A stretch of DNA of 64,000 nt from VXMF01 sp965206775 (GTDB lineage: Bacteria > Acidobacteriota > Terriglobia > Bryobacterales > UBA6623), in contig CBDBKU010000003.1 of the NCBI GenBank assembly GCA_965206775.1, positions 806,001 through 870,000 of the forward strand, read 5' to 3'. Of this stretch, positions 28,108-36,296 are shown one piece after another (the first letter of the stretch is position 1; every line of letters begins with the position of its first letter). The translations under genes were made by a program, and so were the position numbers. The notes under the pieces were generated by a model. The model was not told the origin of the DNA. It saw only the letters and a program-made list of their open reading frames with translations, and made no database searches.

Positions 28108-28563
28108 ATGCAAGTTCCACCACTCACCCTTTGGGCAGCTCTTCTCCTGAGCGTCCTTGCATTCGCGCCCGGTGCCTCGGCTGCGAGCGAAGAGGACGCA
28201 AATGCGATCAAGGACTTGGTGGGCCGCTACGCAGCGGCGCGCGAATCCAAGAATCCCGATGCAATCCGAATGCTATTCACCGAGGATGCCGATCAGCTCG
28301 TGTCGTCCGGCACGTGGCGCAGGGGCCGGGAGGAGCTCGTCGAGGGGATGCTCGGCAGTTCCCGTCGCAACCCCGGCACTCGTACGCTAACGGTCGAGAC
28401 GGTTCGCTTCCCCAGCGAGGATCTGGCTGTGGCCGATGCCCGCTACCTCATCGAAGGCCGCGGAGGCGCTAAGGATCGCAGGATGTGGAGCACATTCGTT
28501 TGCACTCGAACCGGCGAAGGATGGCGAATCGCTGCGATCCGAAACATGCTTCCCGCACGTTGA
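28108..28563 (+). CDS. Exported NTF2-fold (SnoaL/DUF4440-like) protein
   Basis: A 151-aa protein with a signal peptide (MQVPPLTLWAALLLSVLAFAPGASA) and an NTF2/SgcJ-like domain: AIKDLVGRYAAARESKNPDAI, LFTEDADQLV, RRGREELVEG and a final strand GEGWRIAAIRNM. This cone fold serves as a small hydrolase/isomerase or binding protein; catalytic residues cannot be assigned. It is the last gene of the four-gene cluster, 21 bp after the adenylate-forming enzyme. Confidence 0.75.
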   Translation: MQVPPLTLWAALLLSVLAFAPGASAASEEDANAIKDLVGRYAAARESKNPDAIRMLFTEDADQLVSSGTWRRGREELVEGMLGSSRRNPGTRTLTVETVRFPSEDLAVADARYLIEGRGGAKDRRMWSTFVCTRTGEGWRIAAIRNMLPAR

Positions 28564-28951
28564 AGACAGCAAGCCTCTGAGTGAGTCCCCGCCACGGAAT
28601 TGGGGTCCGTGCCAGCGAAGGCACTGGTAGGATCTGCATCTGTCTTGTAGGATGATACCGAGCATCTTGCCGGACTCGGCCAATGACGCCCTCGACCTCC
28701 TATGCGCAGATTCGACGACCGGGGTCACAGGCACGTTCTCGTTCGGCCGAATACCGCAATCCATCTGGAACCATAGGCCGTCGCCAAGTAAACCCCGCGG
28801 GGACACCGGCCAACGGAACGGTCGAAGGAATCAAGTAGCTGATAGTCTGGTCGGCGCCGACCTTCGTGACATCATGGGGCACCGTGACTGGAAATGCACT
28901 TGATTCGGAACTGCCAGTGCCCGTAGGCATAGCATCGCAAGGGTACATCGA
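28564..28951. other. Intergenic region with a possible integrase scrap
   Basis: About 390 bp without a complete gene. At 28835-28900 (plus strand) the frame reads LVGADLRDIMGHRDWKC, resembling the LxxAGxDLRxVQEIMGHKD segment near the end of tyrosine recombinases. The match is only about 17 residues long and is followed by a stop. Nothing else is recognised. Confidence 0.3.
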
Positions 28952-30661
28952 ATGGCGAAATCGAACATCTTGAACACACGCACGATCAACTATCTGGAGT
29001 TGATCGGCAACGGAAAGCAGTACCAGGTTCCCCCGTATCAGCGTGACTACTCTTGGAGGGAAGAGCAATGGGAAGATCTGTGGAACGATATCCTCGAGTT
29101 GCGCACGGATGGGGAACAACGCCACTACTTGGGAGCGTTGGTCGTTGAAGGCAAGAACGACCGAGAATTCCTGATCATTGACGGTCAGCAGCGCCTTGCA
29201 ACTTTGAGTCTGCTCGCGCTTTCCGTGATCGCTGTGCTGGAATCCATGGCTGCGTCCGGTTGCGACCCAGCAAGGAACAGGGAACGTTGCCGCGAACTTC
29301 GTAACCGGTTTCTCGGCGAGAGGGATCCCGCTTCGCTCGTCGAGAGCAGCCGTCTTAATCTCAATGACACAGACAATGACTTTTATCAGGTCTATCTCAT
29401 TCAGCTCAAGGATCCCCTCAATCCGCGTAAGCTACCCAAATCGAACCAGCTTCTCTTGCAATGCTACGGGTACTTCGTCAAACAGCTGAAAGGCTTGGAC
29501 GAAGTCCGGAATGACGGAATGGCTGTGGCAAGTCTCCTGTCAGAGACGGTCGCGCGGCAATTGCTCTTCATCCTGATCAGCGTCGACGATGACTTGAATG
29601 CCTATACCGTTTTCGAAACACTGAACGCACGTGGCCTGGAATTGACGACCACAGACTTGCTCAAGAACTACCTTTTCTCGAAGGTCCGTGTCAGGACAGA
29701 CCTAGAAGTCCTCCAGCGCCGGTGGCGATCGCTTGTTCAGACCGTAGGCCAAGAGAGGTTTCCAGAGTTTCTCCGCTACCACTTGCTATGCGAGCAGCCA
29801 AAGATTCGCAGTCAACGGCTCTTCAAGATCGTGCGAAACCGCACTCGGACACCGCTGGATGTTTTCGATCTGTTGGATGCCCTCGAGCGCAGAGCCGAGT
29901 TGTACGCCGCAATTCTTGACCGCAACCATAGCTATTGGATGGACCTGCCCGATGCCAAACGGTATATTGCAGAACTCAACCTATTTCGAGTGCGACAGCC
30001 AATGCCGTTGCTATTTGCAGCTTGGGAGGCCTTCTCGAAGCAGGACTTCGTCCGGGTGTTGAAGTTGGTCAGCGCTGTTTCATTCCGCTTTTCGGTTGTC
30101 AGCGGACTCAACACGAATACGTTAGAACCTGTTTACCATCGAGGCGCCAAGGCATTGACCGATGGAAACATCACGACCTTGCGTGAGATCTTCGAGTGCC
30201 TCAAGCCAATCTACGTAGAGGATCAAAAGATGCGCCAAGACTTCGCGCTGCTTGAAATCGAAACCAAGGGCCAGAAAAAGAAGCTCGCGAAGTACATTCT
30301 TGCCAGGCTGGAGGAAAGCTTCAGTAGCCGCACCTGCGACCCGGATACCGACCCTGGCACCATCGAACATATTCTCCCGGAGAATCCCACGCAGGTCTGG
30401 GACGGCACCTACCCTAGCGACAGGTGGGAGCGAGGGGTCTATCGCCTAGGGAACCTGACGCTCATTGAAGCAAGCTTGAACAGGGACATCGGCAACGGAT
30501 CGTATTGCGACAAACTCTCAGCGTACAGCAGGAGCACCTATGCGCTCGCCCGCGGTATCGGGAAGATCGCACCTGAGCAATGGACGGAAGAGCTAGTCGA
30601 AGAGAGACAACGGCTCCTTGCAGCCAGAGCACTGCAGGTATGGAGATCGGACTTCGCCTGA
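28952..30661 (+). CDS. DUF262/DUF1524 protein, single-chain GmrSD-like restriction enzyme
   Basis: A 569-aa protein. The N-terminal DUF262 (GmrS/ParB-like) domain has QYQVPPYQRDYSW (24-35) and the signature IDGQQRLATL (D77-L82), the nucleotide-binding DGQQR motif. The C-terminal DUF1524 HNH-type nuclease (from about residue 465) shows TIEHILPENP and LGNLTLIEASLN followed by the Asn/Lys-rich GNGSYCDKL. Such fusions resemble GmrSD, a type IV restriction system cutting modified (glucosylated hydroxymethyl-cytosine) DNA. Codon use looks less GC-extreme than that of its neighbours. It is flanked by an integrase scrap, suggesting transfer. Confidence 0.88.
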   Translation: MAKSNILNTRTINYLELIGNGKQYQVPPYQRDYSWREEQWEDLWNDILELRTDGEQRHYLGALVVEGKNDREFLIIDGQQRLATLSLLALSVIAVLESMAASGCDPARNRERCRELRNRFLGERDPASLVESSRLNLNDTDNDFYQVYLIQLKDPLNPRKLPKSNQLLLQCYGYFVKQLKGLDEVRNDGMAVASLLSETVARQLLFILISVDDDLNAYTVFETLNARGLELTTTDLLKNYLFSKVRVRTDLEVLQRRWRSLVQTVGQERFPEFLRYHLLCEQPKIRSQRLFKIVRNRTRTPLDVFDLLDALERRAELYAAILDRNHSYWMDLPDAKRYIAELNLFRVRQPMPLLFAAWEAFSKQDFVRVLKLVSAVSFRFSVVSGLNTNTLEPVYHRGAKALTDGNITTLREIFECLKPIYVEDQKMRQDFALLEIETKGQKKKLAKYILARLEESFSSRTCDPDTDPGTIEHILPENPTQVWDGTYPSDRWERGVYRLGNLTLIEASLNRDIGNGSYCDKLSAYSRSTYALARGIGKIAPEQWTEELVEERQRLLAARALQVWRSDFA

Positions 30662-30995
30662 AGGCTTGAGGGCGAGTTCGGTGGGCAATTTCAGATTGCT
30701 GACGAGAACCGCGACCGGGCCCCGGGTAACGGCGGACGCTCCCGACAACACTGGGCTTGCAGTCGCACGCCCCCCTCAATGATTGCCACTACTGCGCCAC
30801 ACAGGGCGACTTGACTCCCTGTTCTATACCCCCTAAAGACCAACCGCTTGCGCGAGAATGCCCGCTCAACTTTCGACCTGGCCTAGCGAGCAGTCCTATG
30901 GACGTGTTCCTCCCTTCCGGATTTGGCGATTGGTTGGGGGCTAAAGGGACATCCTGCATATCGGACTTTCCGCTCCGACAGACGATGATGTACTC
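30662..30995. other. Intergenic stretch, nothing recognised
   Basis: About 330 bp between the DUF262 gene and the M19-like gene. No gene, repeat or RNA is supported. Confidence 0.5.
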
Positions 30996-32264
30996 ATGAA
31001 TCGTCGTCAGTTCATCGGCACGGGAGGCTCGATTGCAGCCGCTGCGCAACTTCGCTCCCAGACAAACGATCGGATCGATCGCGACAGGCAGACCACCCTC
31101 GACATCCTCAAGCCCAGCGCAAGGGACCTCGAGCACGGATTGAGACTGCATCGAGAGGCTCTGGTGTTCGACGCCTACGGTTTTTCTCCGAGGGCAGCCG
31201 TGGACGGTGACGCCGTGCGCACGCTGGCGGAGGCAGGGGCCTCAGAGATGGAGCTGCAGGATCAGCGCGAGGACATGACCATGACGCGCGCGGCCATCGC
31301 AGAGGAGGAGCGGGCCGAGTTCATACGCGCGTGGAACGCGGCGGGCGTTACCTGCATCTTCCAGAATTGCGGCGAGGAAAGCAGTGATCCGTTGCGCTTG
31401 ATCAAGCGCCTCGCCCACTTCACCTACCTGACCGATCACCTTCGAGGTGTGTTGCGCCGCAGCGTCCTGCCCGAAGACGTCGAGCGCGCGCACGCCGATG
31501 GGGTCGGCTGCCTTTACTTCACCGGCAACGGCGTACCGTTGACGCAGGAGTGGAACTCCGTCCAGGACGAGTTGCGCTACGTACGGATATTCTTCCAGCT
31601 CGGCATCCGTATGATGCACGTAACGTACAACCGGCGCAACCGGCTCGGCGATGGCTGCGCCGAAACCGCCAACGGAGGCCTCAGCGACTTCGGGAGGGCG
31701 GCGGTTGCGGAAATGAACGAGGTAGGCGTCATCGTCGATGTTGCCCACTCGGGGTGGCAAACGAGCATCGAAGCAGCTCGCGCATCTTCAAAGCCGATGG
31801 TCGCCAGCCACACTACTTGCGGGCAGATCTATCCGCATATCCGTTCCAAGCCCGATGATGTGATTCGAGCGATCGCGGACACGGGCGGTTACGTCGGGAT
31901 CTGCTGCATTTCGCGCTTCCTTCGAGGCACTGGTGACATCCGCGCCTTGCTGGATCACATCGACTACGCCGTCAAGACGATTGGCCCCGACCACGTCGCG
32001 ATCGGAACGGACATCGCCTACCGTTCCAAGTTCTCGGAAGCGGAATCGCGAAAGGTCCCTCCTCGCGGCCCGAGCCGGACGCGCTTCGCGGCACTCTGGC
32101 CGGAGGACAACTTCGTGACAACGCCCCAGATGACCCAGAGCCTGGCTTGGACGAACTGGCCAATGTTCACGGTAGGAATGGTGCAGCGGGGATACTCGGA
32201 CGAGTCGATACGCAAGATCCTCGGCGGTAACGTGCTGCGCGTGGCGCGGGCCGCATTGGCCTGA
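30996..32264 (+). CDS. Tat-exported M19 (renal dipeptidase-like) protein lacking two metal motifs
   Basis: A 422-aa protein with a twin-arginine start MNRRQFIGTGGSIAAAA. It has the peptidase M19 TIM-barrel signatures GLSDFGRAAVAEMNEVGVIVDVAHSG and ASHTTCGQ (the two C-terminal metal His ligands). However, the N-terminal DGHNDLP-type HxD is replaced by DAYGFSP, and the bridging Glu segment reads CLYFTGNGVPL without Glu. So it may bind one metal, use another chemistry, or be non-catalytic. GTDIAYRSKF near the C-terminus fits the usual barrel end. It is upstream of a Tat-exported Gfo/Idh protein. Confidence 0.82.
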   Translation: MNRRQFIGTGGSIAAAAQLRSQTNDRIDRDRQTTLDILKPSARDLEHGLRLHREALVFDAYGFSPRAAVDGDAVRTLAEAGASEMELQDQREDMTMTRAAIAEEERAEFIRAWNAAGVTCIFQNCGEESSDPLRLIKRLAHFTYLTDHLRGVLRRSVLPEDVERAHADGVGCLYFTGNGVPLTQEWNSVQDELRYVRIFFQLGIRMMHVTYNRRNRLGDGCAETANGGLSDFGRAAVAEMNEVGVIVDVAHSGWQTSIEAARASSKPMVASHTTCGQIYPHIRSKPDDVIRAIADTGGYVGICCISRFLRGTGDIRALLDHIDYAVKTIGPDHVAIGTDIAYRSKFSEAESRKVPPRGPSRTRFAALWPEDNFVTTPQMTQSLAWTNWPMFTVGMVQRGYSDESIRKILGGNVLRVARAALA

Positions 32265-32292
32265 CTGCGCGGCAGAAGCCAGCATCGCCCGA

Positions 32293-32319
32293 TTGAACGT
32301 GAGTTCGGCATCGTACAAT
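32293..32319 (+). promoter_or_regulatory. Possible promoter before the second Gfo/Idh/MocA gene
   Basis: TTGAAC (32293-32298) and TACAAT (32314-32319) with a short 15-nt spacer. The gene starts at 32423. A 15-codon upstream ORF (ATG 32379 to TGA 32424-32426) overlaps the GTG start and could couple translation. Confidence 0.35.
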
Positions 32320-32422
32320 CCCGGCGCCAGCGGTCTTCGGACAATGCCACTATCTCCGGGATCGCAGTCGAACGCGCAATGACAGGCCGTCGCGAAGGCC
32401 GAGGAACCGATAGACTTGGCCT

Positions 32423-33634
32423 GTGACTCGCAGGAACTTTGTCGGCGGCTCGGGAATAGCCGCACTCTCCGCCTCCCGAATCCGTGGGTCCAACGATAGG
32501 ATCGGAATCGGGATCCTCGGATGCGGACGGAGAAACCTCCTCCGGGAGGTGCTGACATTCGGAGAGCAGGCCAACGCCGAGGTGCGTGCGGTCTGCGACA
32601 TCTGGCGGCAGCAGAGGGAAACGGCAGCTGCGCGAGTGCGGGAAGCAACAGGCGAGGCGCCCGATCAGATTCACGCCTATGAAGAGATGCTGGCTCGCGA
32701 CGACATCGACGCCGTGATCGTGGGGACGCCCGATCACCAGCACTGCACGCAACTGATCGACGCGGTACGGGCGGAGAAGGACGTGTACGTCGAGAAACCG
32801 CTCGCCATGGACCTCAAGGAACTGAGGAAAGCCTATGACGAGGTCAAGGCGTCCGATCGAGTTGTCCAGATGGGTACGCAGGTACGCAGCTTCCCATCGG
32901 CCGTCGCGGCTCGAGAGTTCGTGCAGGGTGGCGGTCTCGGCAGGATCTTCAAGATCGAGCAGTCACGCAATTCCTACAAGCCCTACTGGTACCGCTATGC
33001 GGAGCGGCGCTTGGAGGAGCGAGACACCGACTGGAAGCGCTTTCTCATGCATCGGAAACCGCGGCTTTGGGACGCACAGCAATTCGCCGGCTGGTTTGGA
33101 TACCGGGACTTCTCGCTTGGACCGCATAGTAATCTCGGCGTGCATTTCTTTGACCTGGTCCACTACATCACCGGAGCGGGCCCGCCCTCGCGGGCGGTAA
33201 CGATGGCAGGCGGATACCGTTGGAACCAAGACGGATTCGACGTGCCTGACTCGGTAGAAACGACGTTAGAGTACGCGGCCGAAGGATTCTTGGTCCGGTA
33301 CTGCTCAACGTTCGGAGTGAGCGGGCACAGCTACCTGAAGTTCTTCGGGTCGCGCGGCCAGATGGACGCAACGCGGTGGGGCGACACGTTTGTCATCGCC
33401 GGGGACAGTGTGGAAGGCGACGACCGCATACAAGCGGGAGCGACCATCCCCGAAGCCAAGAGCGTTCCGCACATGCTGAACTTCCTGGAATGCATGCGCA
33501 CCAGGGCTACGCCAAGCGCTCCAATCGAAGCTGGGTTCAACCATTCGATCGCCGCCATTCTTGCGGACGAGAGCTTCGTGCGAGGAAGGCGGGTCGCGTA
33601 CGACGCCAGGAGGAGAAGGATCCGAGAGGGTTAG
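32423..33634 (+). CDS. Tat-exported Gfo/Idh/MocA family oxidoreductase
   Basis: A 403-aa protein with a short twin-arginine leader (MTRRNFVGGSGIAALSAS), Rossmann motif RIGIGILGCGRRNL, EKP catalytic segment in DVYVEKPLAMDLKEL and the C-terminal beta-sheet domain (HSNLGVHFFDLVHYITG). Tat export after cofactor loading fits glycoside-metabolising Gfo/Idh proteins of this kind. GTG 32423 overlaps a tiny upstream ORF by the sequence GTGA. The substrate is not known. It is separate in sequence from the paralogue at 17540. Confidence 0.82.
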   Translation: MTRRNFVGGSGIAALSASRIRGSNDRIGIGILGCGRRNLLREVLTFGEQANAEVRAVCDIWRQQRETAAARVREATGEAPDQIHAYEEMLARDDIDAVIVGTPDHQHCTQLIDAVRAEKDVYVEKPLAMDLKELRKAYDEVKASDRVVQMGTQVRSFPSAVAAREFVQGGGLGRIFKIEQSRNSYKPYWYRYAERRLEERDTDWKRFLMHRKPRLWDAQQFAGWFGYRDFSLGPHSNLGVHFFDLVHYITGAGPPSRAVTMAGGYRWNQDGFDVPDSVETTLEYAAEGFLVRYCSTFGVSGHSYLKFFGSRGQMDATRWGDTFVIAGDSVEGDDRIQAGATIPEAKSVPHMLNFLECMRTRATPSAPIEAGFNHSIAAILADESFVRGRRVAYDARRRRIREG

Positions 33635-33695
33635 CGGCGACGGCCCGAAAGCGCCAATGGGGCACTGTCGAGTGTCCGAAGGACTAGGGGGTTGG

Positions 33696-34862
33696 CTATC
33701 GCCAATCGGGCCACTCGAGAAGGCGACGCTCGGACCAGTAGAGATCGTGGTACGGAACGTCTTCGCTGGGTGACTCGGGGTTCTGAAACGCATCGGTGAT
33801 CCGCTCTGCAATAGCCACGGCATCGTCCTCGGTCATGACACGAAGGTCGAGCCATAGCTCTCGATTGTCGTTGTCGGCGCGGTTCACCCAAACAGGCGGG
33901 TCGCCCTCTCGGAGGCTGTTGGCGAGGGCTTGTGCCGATTGCCGCGATTCCGCGGGAATCGGGCAGACGACGGTATATGGCGTCCTCCCAGGGCGAACCG
34001 GCAAAGCCTGAGCCAGGATCTTTGCGAGAACCTTCCAGCGGCCCTCCCGGATGGCGGTCGGTTCCGTGTACCAAGATTGCAGCGCGACCATGCAGCCGAC
34101 TATGCCTTCCTTGCCGACTTTCATGGCTCGTCCGATTCCGTAGTTCTGAAGGTAGCAGGCTCGAATCAAGTCCAGCCTGCCGCAGATCATCCCGGATGTC
34201 GGCGCCCCCATCTGCTTATGGGCGCTGGTCACGACCAAATCGGCCCCTGCCTTGAGAAAGGGTCGAACGTCGCACCCGGCTGCGGTGTCGACCACGACGG
34301 GCAGATTCTTTGATCCCGCGATCTCGACGCATTCGTCGACGGACAGGAAAGCACCTGCGGGATTCACGTCTCCTGAGTCGACATAGAAGATTGCCGCGGT
34401 CTTCTCGCTCAGAACGCCTCGAAGATGAAACCGGTCGAAATGGCTCGCCGTGCCGATGCGCACTACTTCGGCACCGCTCAGGCGGATCATCTGCGAGACG
34501 GGGACACCGAAATTAACGTCGTGAGCGAGAGGCAGGACGATTTGATTCGGCATCTCGCCGGTATCAGGCAGCCGGGCGATCTTGGCGAGGTCGGGTCCGG
34601 TCATCGCTGCGGCAGCGCAGATCGACAAGGCCGCCGAGCACGACGAGGTCACGCAACCCGCCTCCGCCCCGGTACGCCGGCTTATGAGCTGACAGGCCAC
34701 GGCCTGCAACTCGTCAATTTCTACGCTGACCTGCAAGATGCTGTCAACAGCGGAGCGAACTCCCTCAGGAACCGTGTTCGCACCGAGGATGGTGGGCATC
34801 CCCATGGCGTTCAGCACCCGCCGGACTCCGAGACGGTGGCAGAGATCGCGTTCCTCGTGCAT
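33696..34862 (-). CDS. SelA-like/aminotransferase class V-like PLP enzyme
   Basis: A 388-aa fold-type I PLP protein. The putative Schiff-base Lys lies in VTSAHKQMGAPTSG, preceded by VVVDTAAGCD (Asp contacting the pyridine N). The VLNAMGMPTILGANTVPEGV start resembles SelA/DUF-type seryl-tRNA selenium-transferase relatives, but no selenocysteine genes are near, so it is probably a distinct lyase or aminotransferase. An ATG at 34979 would overlap the upstream gene; ATG 34862 fits the family start. It follows the isochorismatase-like gene by 40 bp, likely as an operon. Confidence 0.75.
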   Translation of the reverse strand: MHEERDLCHRLGVRRVLNAMGMPTILGANTVPEGVRSAVDSILQVSVEIDELQAVACQLISRRTGAEAGCVTSSCSAALSICAAAAMTGPDLAKIARLPDTGEMPNQIVLPLAHDVNFGVPVSQMIRLSGAEVVRIGTASHFDRFHLRGVLSEKTAAIFYVDSGDVNPAGAFLSVDECVEIAGSKNLPVVVDTAAGCDVRPFLKAGADLVVTSAHKQMGAPTSGMICGRLDLIRACYLQNYGIGRAMKVGKEGIVGCMVALQSWYTEPTAIREGRWKVLAKILAQALPVRPGRTPYTVVCPIPAESRQSAQALANSLREGDPPVWVNRADNDNRELWLDLRVMTEDDAVAIAERITDAFQNPESPSEDVPYHDLYWSERRLLEWPDWR

Positions 34863-34902
34863 TTCGAGTCCCGTCGATGCCAAGGGCGGCGGGTCCCACG
34901 CC

Positions 34903-35754
34903 TTAGGTAATCCCGGCGGAAACTGTGAGATCGGCGCCAACAATCGACGGACACCAGTAGCGCTCGATGTGCTCGACAACGAGTTCGGTCCCCCGTTCGT
35001 GACTCACATAGGGCTCGTCTCGAGGGTCGTACATCGAATCTGTCAGGTCCCTCGCCAGAACAACATTCTTGCCGAGCCGGACCTGCTGGCGAATGCCGAA
35101 AGGGCGGCCGAGAACGCAAATGTTCGTGTGAACGCCCATCAAGGCAACATTCACGATTCCCTTCTGCGAGAAGTAGTTAAAGATCTCCTGGCCATCGTCG
35201 CTGATGCCATCCTCATCAGCGATCTGGAGGTCGGCGTGCTGGCGGCTCCAAACGCGCTTGCTCTCGCTAGGGAAGTCGTCGTCGCAGGGGTCTTTGTCGT
35301 CGATCGGCAACGGACCCTCGGATTGCAGATCGAGGTGGCACCACTTTGCGATCGGCACGGGCGGCTCGACGCGCGGTGCCGCCTGCATGCGGGCGCGCTG
35401 GGAAGTGCCGGCGTAATAGTCCATGGTTCCGCTGGGCGCGTGGACGATCGTTACACCGAGTTCTCGAGCTCCCCCGACTACGCGATTCATCTCGGGAATC
35501 ATGGCTTCGAGACGACCCACGGAACTTGAGCAGTGATGGTCATCCCACATGTCGCAGATGATCACAGCCGTCTCGGACGCCTTCCAGAGAACCGATCGCT
35601 CCACAGGCTCGACGTTGCCTCCCTGCACCACGCGCGACCGGGCATTGAGGCGAATGGCTGGCGTTCGTTCGGAAGGACCGCGAACGAGTCTTTGGGCGGC
35701 AGCGATTGCGGCTACGCCGCCGGCTGCTGCCAGCATTGCTTGTCGACGAGTCAT
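34903..35754 (-). CDS. Tat-exported isochorismatase-like cysteine hydrolase
   Basis: A 283-aa protein. ATG 35754 gives a twin-arginine leader MTRRQAMLAAAGGVAAIAAA, preceded by a GGAGGA ribosome-binding site and a TAGAAT box at 35785-35780. The family residues are visible: Asp in AVIICDMWDDHHC and the nucleophilic Cys in GVHTNICVLGRPFG. It is likely an amidase acting outside the cytoplasm. The acidic insertion around IDDKDPCDDDFPSE is unusual. It is co-transcribed with the SelA-like gene; together they may process an amide or amino compound. Confidence 0.8.
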   Translation of the reverse strand: MTRRQAMLAAAGGVAAIAAAQRLVRGPSERTPAIRLNARSRVVQGGNVEPVERSVLWKASETAVIICDMWDDHHCSSSVGRLEAMIPEMNRVVGGARELGVTIVHAPSGTMDYYAGTSQRARMQAAPRVEPPVPIAKWCHLDLQSEGPLPIDDKDPCDDDFPSESKRVWSRQHADLQIADEDGISDDGQEIFNYFSQKGIVNVALMGVHTNICVLGRPFGIRQQVRLGKNVVLARDLTDSMYDPRDEPYVSHERGTELVVEHIERYWCPSIVGADLTVSAGIT

Positions 35755-35832
35755 GTTCTTCCTCCGGGCCGGCGGCTCCATTCTAACCCCGCCGCCGCTA
35801 CTAGACCGAAGAGAAATCCAGCCTGAGAACAC

Positions 35833-36296
35833 GGAAACTGGAATCGCCGTAACGTTGCGTTGCTCTTCGCCAGTGCCATCGAGTTCAGATCCGGCACGAC
35901 CTTCGCGGACCCGGGAGGTACCGCGCGGGCAATCACGCAGGCCACCCGGGGGGCGTCATGCAAACTAGGGCCAGCCCCCCGGTCATGGCTCATTGAGTAG
36001 CGGCCGCCAGGGGGCACCACATTTCGCACGAATTGCCCCCTTTCTCGCCAGTCTCAGCCCGCGGCCCCCGAACGCGGTCCCCCTCTCGAGAGCTGGAAGC
36101 CGAAGACTCGCCGCAGACTCTATAGATACGGGCACCGTTCTTCACAGGAGAATTCACCGGTGCCTGAGGGCCATCCATGTCAATTCGTCTCTCGCCCGGC
36201 CCTGTCCACATGAGTTCGGCCCTCCATGGGCTAGAGCCCGGAAAGGATGAGAACGGTCAAAACTCCTGTTTGCGGATATCCGGTGAGACATGCAGG
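35833..36296. other. Intergenic stretch, nothing recognised
   Basis: About 460 bp between divergently placed minus-strand genes. I see no gene, tRNA or repeat. The only regulatory-looking site is the TAGAAT box of the isochorismatase-like gene just outside it. Confidence 0.45.
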
